From Henckelia pumila (Eukaryota > Streptophyta > Magnoliopsida > Lamiales > Gesneriaceae), in assembly GCF_033568475.1 (NCBI RefSeq), contig NC_133122.1, forward strand, positions 19,785,206 to 19,849,205: DNA of 64,000 bases, in the 5' to 3' direction. Positions 37,199-45,221 of the stretch are shown piece after piece (position 1 is the first letter of the stretch; each line of letters opens with the position of its first letter). Below the pieces are notes generated by a model. It was not told the origin of the DNA. It did no database searches and was given only the letters and a program-made list of their open reading frames with translations. The translations under genes were made by a program, and so were the position numbers.

Positions 37199-37758
37199 TA
37201 ATAAATTCACTTCCAATTCATGATCTAGTAACTTACTCGGTACACTGGAGGAAGTCATTGAAAATGCTAAAGATAAATAATGAAAAACAACTAATTCATA
37301 ATTAGATACAAAAAACACATGAACAAATTTAAGGAAGAGTGGAAGGGAGCAGCCTATGAAACATTGATCAAATAGCAGATGGAAATCAATAACAAATCCA
37401 CAATCTTTTGTCAGTGTTAATAAATTACAATGCCATGGATTCCAGGTAGGCTTGATACAGCAAAATCAGAGACAATATATCAATTTATCAATTACCAGTA
37501 AAAGGCCATTACTAACAATTGTCAAAGCCAACGACCACACACCCTCTGCATCCAAGATCTTATCAAATATCAAATTTTCAATAACAAAATCACGTTCATT
37601 CACTATCACATTTACACCAGTTCATCATAAAAAATTAGTCCCAGTGTCCCACTCTAATTAACTGAGAGTAGCACAGATCTCTAATCATTCACAAAAAACA
37701 GAGAAGCATAAAATTACATTAGAAAAAGAAAACTTTTTTATTTGGGAAAAAATTTCAC
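37199..37758 (-). other. V-ATPase subunit c intron-like sequence (copy 2)
   Basis: Copy of 19810-20370. Intron-like on the minus strand, no preserved acceptor. Confidence 0.45.
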
Positions 37759-37932
37759 CTAACACCAGCATCTCCGACGATTCCGATGGCCATACCGGCA
37801 GCAATACCACAAGAGACCAGAAGAAAGGTGTGCATATCCATCAAAAAAGTAGTAGGACTTGGCCTTAGGGTTAATTCCAGTGCTAATGATAACGGCAATA
37901 ATCAATCCATAAATACCCAAAACACCAGCCAT
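37759..37932 (-). pseudogene. VHA-c: V-ATPase subunit c exon fragment (copy 2)
   Basis: Same exon as 20371-20546, ending AG/GTGAAA at the donor. A two-base loss near 37814 shifts the frame after HLSSGL, so this copy has decayed further. The other half of the exon, up to SIVPVVM, is at 42789-42875. Confidence 0.87.
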
Positions 37933-37959
37933 CACTACAAGAATAATGGTGATAGACAA

Positions 37960-38147
37960 CACCTAAAACACAACGGACAACGGTTTTTCATAAAACCGTT
38001 GTCTATGAGCTGTTTTTTAAAACCAAAGACAACGGTTGTTCAAAAACCGTTGTCTATTAGCTAATTTTTAGGGTCAAAGACAGCGGTTTTTTAAAACCGT
38101 TGTCTTTGATTAAAAAAACCCGCTTATAGACAACGGTTTCTTTGAGT
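37960..38147. repeat. CACTA 5' subterminal palindromes
   Basis: Imperfect palindromes GACAACGG...CCGTTGTC repeated three to four times, the same as at 20575-20760. Confidence 0.85.
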
Positions 38148-39102
38148 TTTTTTAAAAAAAAATTTGGGAGATGAGTTTTTTAAAATAAATATTATTTATT
38201 TATTTTTTAAATAAATATTTATGTACTACATGTGTTTACGCATTCTCTCAACAAAATGAAACCCAGATCCCCAATCGTTCCCATCAAAGTTCAAACCCTA
38301 GCCCCATCCCAATTTCGCCAACATCTTCGTCGATACGTCGTCTGAGAAAGGGCAAGGTATCTAACATGTAGCCCAGCCATAGATGACCTCAACCATGGCT
38401 TGAATCGAGCTTCAAAGGTAAAGAACTACAGGATGGAAACCTTGTCGCGAACAGAAAATGCGATATTCGATTTGCGAATTCCATTCACTTCTTCTTGGAT
38501 TTCAGGTTGAGTTGCTTCATTTTGAGCTTAGGATGGAATTCGACAGCAACTTTATCATTTTCCCGGACCTTTGTTTCTTCTCTGCGCACGCGAAGTTATC
38601 ATTTTCCCGCGGCGTCGTGCTCCTTTTTTTTCTCTCAGTCGGTCACTAAGTTTCAGGTATTCCGATAATCTTTCTACTGTTTATTTCATATTTTTAATTG
38701 ATTGTGCGTATGTCTTCTTAATTTTTCATCTTTTCTTTGCCAATTTTTTTTTGGATTAAATTAATTGGGTTTTCTTTTGCTGTTGGGGTTTTTGAAAATG
38801 AAACAAGATTAGCGATTTTATTTTTTTGTCCAAGTTTAAAAAAGTTCAATTTCAGAGCGTGTGCCAGCTTGAACCAGGTTCTTGTGATTTTTTCTTACGG
38901 TAATGCATTTCGCTGTTTTTTTCAATGTGTCTGTACGTGGAATTTGCTTCGAAGTTTATGATTTGGATTCACTGTTTCTTTTCTGGGTTCTTCAAGAATT
39001 AATCTGCAATTTAGAGTTGAATTTGAAGAGTAGCTGAAGGATTAGAGTGAGATTCCGGTCGTTTTGGCAAAGTAAATTAACAAAATGGAGTTGATACAAT
39101 CA

Positions 39103-39136
<34 letters not shown>

Positions 39137-39209
39137 TCATTATGATGATCATGATACAATCACTATGAATGCATTGCTTGCCTACCTACATGGGTGTTTA
39201 TTTACTTTT
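38148..39209. other. CACTA interior, unassigned
   Basis: 38255-38500 is GC-richer and could be a captured 5' exon with a donor-like AAAG/GTAAAG near 38416. 38650-39100 is T-rich and intron-like with a TA microsatellite at about 39103-39129. No protein recognised. Confidence 0.4.
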
Positions 39210-39483
39210 TTATAGACTAGTCGGTTTCTTGGTACCATTTTTGGCAGGATTTGAAATGATGTCGTATAGAGGTTTGAAGATGTCGAAAATAACAAGTTTG
39301 AGGCCTTGAAGTTGTTTCTGCTGCTGTGTTGCTCTGGAGTTGAGATTCTTGTTGAATGCTTGAGCATCAGTGTTGAGCCTGGATACACAGCCACTTTGGT
39401 GGAAACCGAATAGGGTTCTTGCTGCAGGGAGGCAGCCTATTGGTGGAAGTGAAGTCACCCCAATTCTTCTTGATCCTAGCCCA
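39210..39483 (-). pseudogene. Captured GDSL esterase/lipase exon fragment
   Basis: About 90 minus-strand codons: LGSRRIGVTSLPPIGCLPAA, then RTLFGFHQSGCVSRLNTDAQ and KLVIFDIFKPLYDIISNP. These match the region of plant GDSL lipases between conserved blocks III and V; the block with the catalytic Asp-His and the N-terminal GDS serine are absent. It diverges after NPAKNG and stops at 39210. The tandem duplication breaks within it at 39338. A captured, nonfunctional piece. Confidence 0.88.
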
Positions 39484-40592
39484 TGTAAACTCTGTTCGTT
39501 GGTAACTAAACAACATTAACTTCTTTTTAAACAATTTAAAAAAACAGGGATGCTTCTATTCATATGAAATTGGCCAAGATTTTCATTTTGGTACATTAAC
39601 TTATGTAATTTGGATTCAAACTCTTCACTTACGGATCCAGGGCTCATTTTTCATTGCCGGACAATTTTTATGTCTTAATTCATGGTATTAATATGCTATA
39701 TATTTTTTCTTAAATTGATCGTCTTGTGGGCCATTGTTTATTGTTTGTTTTCACTTCTAGTGGTTGTTTTAGACCTTGTAGCAGCTAAGTGGAGCAGTAT
39801 TCCCATTTTGTATCCCCACTTCATACATAACTTTTACCCGAGTTGTGTCTTGCTAGTTTCCAAATGTTCTTTTTGGGTTATTTTTCATTAATTTTTCCTC
39901 CCACTCTAATTTTGGTGCTGATTTGGTTCGAATTTTCAGATTTGGTTCGAATTTCCAGGTTGTTTATTTCAAAGTGGTAGTGTTTCTCCACATTAATGTT
40001 ATATTTTTTCTTTTTGGTACTGTGGTACGTGGCAGCTTGAGAAACTTTGTTACTAAGATTTCTTCATAAATAACTTTTGCTTTATGTTTCTCTCTGGCCC
40101 TAAATATTTTTTAAACTTCTTGAGCACCTAATCTTTGAAATTTTATAGAACAACAATTTATGGTTTCAAAGAATGGAGAGTTCAGTGACAGTTGGAATTT
40201 TAATGTTTATTATATCTTATCGAGAAGCAAACTAGAGCAATTTTGTGACGGTAAAATAGATGGCTTGGATGCAGTGTGTTATTTAGTATTGTTTAGTTTT
40301 TTTATAACTGTTCGTGCTACCTATAATGAATTGTCACACAATTAATCTCTTGCTCTTTCTGTTTTAATTTATTTTATTGGATTATATTTTTCATGTTTCA
40401 TATTTTGTTAATTATATCTTTTGTTACTTTCTACCACAATAATGTACAATTTGATAGTATTTTGTTTTTCTTAATTAGATCATTATCTAGACAAAGAGAA
40501 GTTGTAGGAGTTAATATTCGAATTTATCTTGGGTTGCGCTAGTCTCCATGGAATAGGAATTCCTTTTGTTATTTTTGCTTGTTTTTCGTAAG
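39484..40592. other. CACTA interior between GDSL and bZIP fragments
   Basis: AT/T-rich, intron-like on the plus strand. Part may be the captured HY5 intron upstream of the exon at 40593. No protein recognised. Confidence 0.4.
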
Positions 40593-40752
40593 TTGTTGAG
40601 GAACCGAGTATTAGCTCAAAATGCAAGGGAGAGGAAGAAGGATCTCTTGATCGATTTGGAGGGAAAGGTGAAAGAGTTGGAGAGTAAGAATGCGAAGCTT
40701 GAATTAAATCTTTCCACTTGGAAAAATGAGAACCACTAACATGCTTAGACAG
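40593..40752 (+). pseudogene. Captured HY5-type bZIP exon
   Basis: Encodes [19 protein letters not shown], then [20 protein letters not shown] and LSTWKNENH. This is the basic region and leucine zipper of plant HY5/HYH-type light-signalling bZIP factors. The Asn and Arg of the N-x7-R DNA-contact motif are kept. The exon begins right after an AG acceptor and ends CAG/GTTAAT, so exact exon borders are retained; 160 bp is close to what I expect for the HY5 bZIP exon. Two in-frame stops follow NENH, disabling it. It lies inside the CACTA element, so it was captured from a functional gene elsewhere. Confidence 0.88.
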
Positions 40753-41736
40753 GTTAATTTTCATACTAGAATCGAGTTTACTTTGATAATGGGGTCAGTG
40801 GATTCATCAAGTTATGTTCATCTGCAACCATTGTCCATTCGTTAAACATTTGAAGAAAGATATTGTAAAGCTTTCAAACTTTTACATGAAGGCAAGTTAA
40901 TTATGGTTCCTTAATTTTTTGTTTCTCTTTTGTTGCATCATTACAGCAGTTCCACTATATGTGTACACACACATGCACATATGCTCGCACTTTCAGATAT
41001 AAAACACTCTATACATTTGTTGCAGCACTTTCACATATAATATACTATCTCATATTTTTTAGATTCCTTTGTATCTACCATACCCGCATTTTCATACATT
41101 TTTCATTTTTTTATGTTATTTATTTCAGCTTTTTTTTCCTTCAAAAGTAACGCAAAATAAAAATAAAAATATATAACTTATTTCCTTGTCATTTAATCGA
41201 AGTAGCTAGCTTAAAATAATAATTTCCATGCTTTGGAACTTGGTAGTGCAAGAGAACAAATATTAACCTCTGCAAATTGAACATTTGTGTGATAAAATAA
41301 CATGACTGCTTCCATAAAATAAATGTTATTATATATATGGATCACATTTACTGCTCAGGAGTTAGATAATGTTTATATATTCATTATGGGATAGAATTTA
41401 TATTACCAGATAACTTGTCATTTGAAGAAGCTGAAGTATAGCGTGTATAACATTATAAATTTCGTGCACATTTTCTTTTTTTAGAGGCGCATTTTGAACT
41501 TCTATAATTTTACCCAGCTCCATAACATGTTCCCAAGCTTGGAAGTTGGAACACGCCGATGTCCACGGGTTTGGAGTTTTCTTGCTGTCCGGAATAATTT
41601 CGTAGAGTTATATTCCGACCAACCAAAAAAAGAGATTATACACTTGTAAGTGAAGCTAAAGTCTTGAAAGTCGTTCTCATCTATTTCAATAATATATTTT
41701 CTTTGTTATCCTTTCGAAATTTCTGATTCAACATAG
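40753..41736. other. CACTA interior between bZIP and LRR fragments
   Basis: AT-rich, no confident coding sequence. 41490-41650 has higher GC and a GTAAGT donor-like site near 41647; it could be another LRR kinase exon, but I could not match it. Confidence 0.35.
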
Positions 41737-42110
41737 CTTTGTAGCCATTTTAACAAGAACCAACTTTCAGGCCAAATCCCAGAACAACTTTTTAGCTCAT
41801 CTATGTCATTAATCCACTTGTAAGTCACCAAACAAAGTACTCTCGCTCTCGTCTTCTCCTTTGTTTTGGATAGTTTTAAAAAAATTGACAGATTGTTTGA
41901 TGGAAACAAATTCGAAGGGAACATTCCATCCACCCTAGGATTGGTTCAATCACTTGAGGTTCTGTGAGTAAACTCTAGTCTTACAAAGATTTCCTAGTTA
42001 TTGAATAATAGCATCTTTAAATCGGAACCATTTTCTTACTTTTGTGGATTTGATACTAATGTGTGCCAGTCGTCTTGACCGCAAAATTGACGTGTTTGGC
42101 CTATTTATTT
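41737..42110 (+). pseudogene. Captured LRR receptor-kinase exons
   Basis: Two clear exons and the start of a third. Exon 41737-41819 encodes HFNKNQLSGQIPEQLFSSSM and SLIH with donor GTAAGT. Exon 41892-41963 (72 bp, one repeat) encodes LFDGNKFEGNIPSTLGLVQS and LEV with donor GTGAGT. The exon from 42069 starts RLDR before losing similarity. Introns join in matching phase 2. The sequence fits the ectodomain of the plant LRR VIII-1 kinases (At5g49760/At5g49770 type) where IPxxL repeats surround FDGN. Kinase and transmembrane parts are absent. Borders are well kept, suggesting recent capture. Confidence 0.87.
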
Positions 42111-42544
42111 CAGATGATTCTTTCATATCCCCATATTATAAAATCATTTCTAAAGTTTATCTCATTTGCATCTACATCGATCACTATCTCGATGGTATTT
42201 TCATTGCTTATAGACGATATTTTCATCGGCTTATTATTTTTTCTTTTGATTTTCTTCTTCTCGTTTCTTTTTTAGTTGGCAGTAAATTGAGTTCAATGAC
42301 AAGTCGTTCGTGGTGGATTTGAAGAAGGGAGATTAAAGAAGTCTATGGTTCTTGTTCTCTAGCCGATTCTTTGTTTATTAGTATAGCTCTATTTTCTAGT
42401 GTGCATGGAACTAGAATTTTCAAATTTTAATTTTTTAATTTTGAGTCATTTGTAATGCTAAATATTTTATAATAAGTTTTATTTTCGAATTTTGTGTAAT
42501 TTATAATATTGGATAAATTGTATATAATTTTTTTTTATTTTATA

Positions 42545-42788
42545 GTTGAAAAAAGACAAGGGTGAAAAAACGTTGTCTATTGCATATTTAAAACCGATGT
42601 TAAAAGCAATGTTGTTAAAAGTCCGGTCAAAGACAACGGTTTTTCACCGTTGTATTTTGAGCAAACGACAACGGTGAAAAACCGTTGTATTTGACCGGGC
42701 TTTTAACAACATGGCTTTTAACATCGGTTTTAGACCCTCCTTTAACAACGTTTTTTAACCCTTGTCTATTATCTTTTTTGTTGTAGTG
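42545..42788. repeat. CACTA 3' subterminal region with a large palindrome
   Basis: Within it, 42589-42732 forms an imperfect palindrome of about 144 bp. Its arms contain ACATCGGTTTT, GTTGTTAAAAG and ACAACGGT blocks in opposite order. The final 60 bp resemble 56690-56750 closely. Confidence 0.85.
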
Positions 42789-42875
42789 CATAACCACCGG
42801 AACGATAGACTTCATCACCAGCTCCGGCAGCATGACACCCATCGACGCCACGCCGATGCCGCTCTTCGTCGTACC
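42789..42875 (-). pseudogene. VHA-c: V-ATPase subunit c, upstream exon half
   Basis: Minus-strand codons [19 protein letters not shown], then [10 protein letters not shown], match the loop and second membrane helix of the 16-kDa proteolipid. MLPELVM replaces the usual MRPELVM. The final ATG (CAT at 42789-42791) is the CACTA target site; coding resumes at 37930 on the far side. Upstream of 42875 similarity ends and sequence of another gene follows, so the proteolipid N-terminus is missing. Confidence 0.9.
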
Positions 42876-43013
42876 ACACGCCTTTAGGGTTCTATCATTT
42901 TCAACTCAATCCAATAAACTGAATCCAATTAGGGTTCTAAAAACTTTCCAAATTCTCAATTCGGCACCCAAGAAAGGGGGATAACATAGAAAAAGAAGCA
43001 ACAATTGGATTAC

Positions 43014-43095
43014 CAGCGATACTGAGAGCAATGATGGCAACAACGAAAAATAGAAACTGGATCCTCTTCTTCTGAACAATTGTCATCTGTGCCAT
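43014..43095 (-). pseudogene. Captured first exon of a membrane protein
   Basis: Reads from an ATG as MAQMTIVQKKRIQFLFFVVA and IIALSIAG, then a G/GTAATCC donor at 43014. A short basic start plus a hydrophobic stretch look like an N-terminal membrane anchor. I think a similar start exists in an uncharacterised conserved plant membrane protein but cannot name it. The sequence up to 42880 would be intron. It sits upstream of the V-ATPase piece, making a chimeric gene structure. Confidence 0.55.
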
Positions 43096-43140
43096 AAAAA
43101 TTCCTTTGTGAAAGGCTCCCAACAAAGCCCAATTCAAAGA

Positions 43141-44089
43141 ACATCCATGGGTGGAAAATGTCTAAATAACTCATTTACTTTAAAAAGCAACTAAAATATA
43201 AGACTACACATTTAGTATAACTTTTATTCTTCGTTTTGCCTTTGAAAAAAAAATATAGGTTATCCATCAATAAATTAATAGTGATTATTGGATTTGCGTG
43301 TATACGTATAATTTTTGAAAATCAGGAAAAGGAAAAAAAAAAAAAAAAAAAAAACAAGAAACAAACACACACAACACAAGTGCCCAAAAATACTCACCTT
43401 TGATTCGTGAGCCTATGAGACAGGAGGAGAGTTTCAAGGGACCAAATACCAATTAATGCAATCACGCGTTAGGAGAAATTATCATAAAAAAATCAGGGTG
43501 GTGCATGACATTCTCGAAGATCTCATCTTAGCCTCGTCATTTTAAAAAAATAACAAACAAAGAGAAATGCAGAAAATAAAAATGGAATTAATTCTCCGCT
43601 ACTGAATCTGCCGTGAGATTAACTCCTTTTCGCAAGGGTCATCTTACCAATTTCAGTCTCTACGATGAGGCACATAATCAAATCAATAATATAAATTCAA
43701 ATGAACCAAGAACCCAAAATTTCATAACCTTAATTTTCAAATATACCTCAAATCTTCAAAATCGAGTTCCCAAGTATTAAACAACCTTCCTCTTAGGCTG
43801 AACTTTGATCGACGACGAAAATGGAGTGAAAATCGCACGGCTGAAGAAAATGGGGTCAACGAGGGTGGCGATTAAAGTGGGCAAAATCGGTAGTAAAAGA
43901 TAACCCTTGTCGAGAGCTTTCCAAATCTACTCTCGGATCTAAATTTCGAGCACCGACGGCGGAGATATGGCCGGTCAAAGGTGGCGGTTTTGGTCGAAGA
44001 AAAGAATGGAAGAAATCGGCTGAGAAATTGTGGAGAAGATGAGATGTGAAAAAATGAACTTTATCATATATTTTTTTAAAAAATAATCA
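43141..44089. other. Unassigned part of the chimeric insertion
   Basis: Contains an A run at 43334-43355. From 43790 to 44040 it is GC-richer and resembles 5' UTR/leader DNA. No protein recognised on either strand. Confidence 0.4.
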
Positions 44090-44415
44090 AAGACAACGGT
44101 TTAAAAAAACCGTTGTGATAGATACATAAAAGCAAGCTTATAGATCGTAGATAAAAAAAAATGCGCTCATACACAACGGTTTGTAAAAACCGTTGTCGTA
44201 GATATTAAAAAAACCGCTAATAGACAACGGTTTTTAAAAACCGTTGTCTTTTACCCCTCAAAGACAACGGTTTTTTAAAAACGTTGTCTTTTATTAAGAA
44301 AAAAGATCAAAGACAACGGTTTTCATTAAAACCGTTGTGAAAGAGTAAATGACAACGGTTTTGGCAAAAATCCGTTGTCTTTGTAGTGTTGTCTATTACC
44401 ATATTTGTTGTAGTG
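44090..44415. repeat. CACTA terminus with six subterminal palindromes
   Basis: Six units of GACAACGGTTTN...AAACCGTTGTC in about 290 bp, then TTTGTTGTAGTG ending at 44415. Read on the minus strand it starts CACTACAACAAATATGG. Same family as the ends at 42788 and 56750. Confidence 0.88.
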
Positions 44416-44835
44416 AGTTATTAGCCAAGGTTCAACTTTATTTTCTTATATTTGTGACAGCGCAGATGAGTTGGAAGGGGGGTGTCTGACTTAACAAATT
44501 CCTATGAGAAAATTAAATAATCTCTAGAGTTGCATAAAAAGAAATTAATGTATAAAGACCAATCCAACACTGACCAATACTAATTAATGCTTAAACTATA
44601 CTGCACGAATAGTGCACTTAAAAAATTACATCAAGAAAACTTATATAAAAAAAATAATAAGAGTATCGATTTTAATGGAATGAGCATGGTCCAGCTAAAG
44701 TCGGAAGTTCACGTTGGGAGAGCTTTAAAAATGGGATGCCGGGTAATTGAATCTTCCACGTGGGATCACTAAAGTTTTCTTGGATTTCATCTTTAAACCC
44801 GTGAAAATAATAGTAATAAACATCGAAAGCTATAG
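44416..44835. repeat. 420-bp repeat R1, right member of the flanking pair
   Basis: Matches 36779-37198. Here UGT coding sequence continues past its end, so this member is the one still attached to the original gene. Confidence 0.93.
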
Positions 44836-45087
44836 CCGGCTGAGCCCAAAGAAGTGCACTTGGGATGTCATGGCTTCGCGCGCCACCTCCGCCGCCCAGG
44901 GGATCAGCAGAGTGTAGACCACGCACGTAATGGGTTGGTCTTGCTCCGACGAAGTTTGGATGACATCTTTCATGGTTTTCACGCGATTCCCGTCGTTGTG
45001 CAGCTCATACCCGTTCACCGTGCCGTCTGAAAATGTGACGAATTTGAGGGTCTTTTTGGCTTCGGAGCAGGCAGGAGGCTGGACCAT
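44672..45087 (-). pseudogene. UGT75-type UDP-glycosyltransferase pseudogene, 5' part
   Basis: Minus strand, starting at ATG 45087 as MVQP, a typical N-terminus for this family. It then jumps to KTLKFVTFSDG, so much of the usual first ~60 residues is missing (internal deletion). It continues QPITCVVYTLLIPWAAEVAR, a frameshift near 44880, then HDIPSALLWAQPAIAFDVYY, LPGIPFLKLSQRELPTL and a stop at 44672. The motifs fit UGT75, the group with anthocyanin 5-O-glucosyltransferases and relatives that transfer glucose from UDP-glucose to flavonoid or other acceptors. The acceptor cannot be deduced. The C-terminal half with the PSPG donor-binding box is absent. Not functional. Confidence 0.85.
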
Positions 45088-45144
45088 GCTCCGCCGTGCG
45101 TGCATATTAAAGATGTTAATAGTAGGCGACCAGGTTGAATAGTT

Positions 45145-45160
45145 GCAACACATATATAAG
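45145..45160 (-). promoter_or_regulatory. Probable TATA box of the UGT75 pseudogene
   Basis: CTTATATATG on the minus strand, about 65 bases ahead of the ATG at 45087, a reasonable distance for a short 5' leader. Inference from position and sequence only. Confidence 0.5.
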
Positions 45161-45198
45161 CGAAATGAATCTATGGCCAATTGCTTAATATGGTGTTT

Positions 45199-45221
45199 GG
45201 GGGGGGGGGGGGGGGGGGGGG
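45199..45221 (+). repeat. 23-bp poly-G tract
   Basis: An uninterrupted G run, rare in plant DNA, about 40 bases upstream of the putative TATA box. Could form a quadruplex; could also be a sequencing or assembly error in length. Confidence 0.9.

Larger units (their letters stand above)
22074..39338. repeat. 17.3-kb tandem duplication, copy 2
   Basis: Direct copy of 4664-21956, starting at TTCTAAGTGG in the copia A reverse transcriptase and ending in the GDSL fragment. Its right edge continues into sequence not present at copy 1 (the rest of the GDSL fragment and CACTA element), so this right flank is the original one. Small differences include microsatellite lengths, about ten bases lost near 26336 and a 2-bp deletion in the V-ATPase exon. 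Confidence 0.95.
37933..42788 (+). mobile_element. Complete non-autonomous CACTA element carrying host gene fragments
   Basis: Starts CACTACAAGAATAATGG at 37933, ends TTTTTTGTTGTAGTG at 42788, and is flanked by the 3-bp repeat CAT (37930-37932 and 42789-42791), exactly as expected of CACTA elements. Palindromic subterminal repeats lie at both ends. It interrupts the V-ATPase c reading frame at the ATG codon of VVM-AGVL. It is 4856 bp with no recognisable transposase. Instead it holds fragments of a GDSL lipase (minus strand), an HY5-type bZIP gene and an LRR receptor kinase gene (plus strand), with introns, so genomic DNA was captured. The right 100 bp resembles 56650-56750 of the coding CACTA relic, the likely family of its helper. 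Confidence 0.93.
37199..44415. mobile_element. 7.2-kb chimeric insertion in UGT75, CACTA-ended on the right
   Basis: Foreign to the UGT gene: UGT sequence is continuous across 44835/44836 but stops at 37198. The insertion contains, read on the minus strand, CACTA subterminal repeats, unassigned DNA, a membrane-protein first exon, V-ATPase c sequence split by a second CACTA element, and V-ATPase intron. The right end is TTGTTGTAGTG at 44405-44415, a CACTA terminus. The left end at 37199 is not a CACTA terminus. It therefore looks like a Pack-type CACTA derivative placed by break repair with a 420-bp target duplication, rather than by plain transposition with a 3-bp one. Confidence 0.7.

Noticed and set aside
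22074..39338. Second, independent insertion of copia B and the other elements
   Set aside because: Target repeats, nested solo LTR, Helitron, MITE and shared stops are all identical, so one segmental duplication explains them.
22074..39338. Dismissing the tandem duplication as an assembly artefact
   Set aside because: The junction holds 117 bp of foreign filler that a duplicated contig would not create. It remains possible and should be tested with long reads, but is not the simplest reading.
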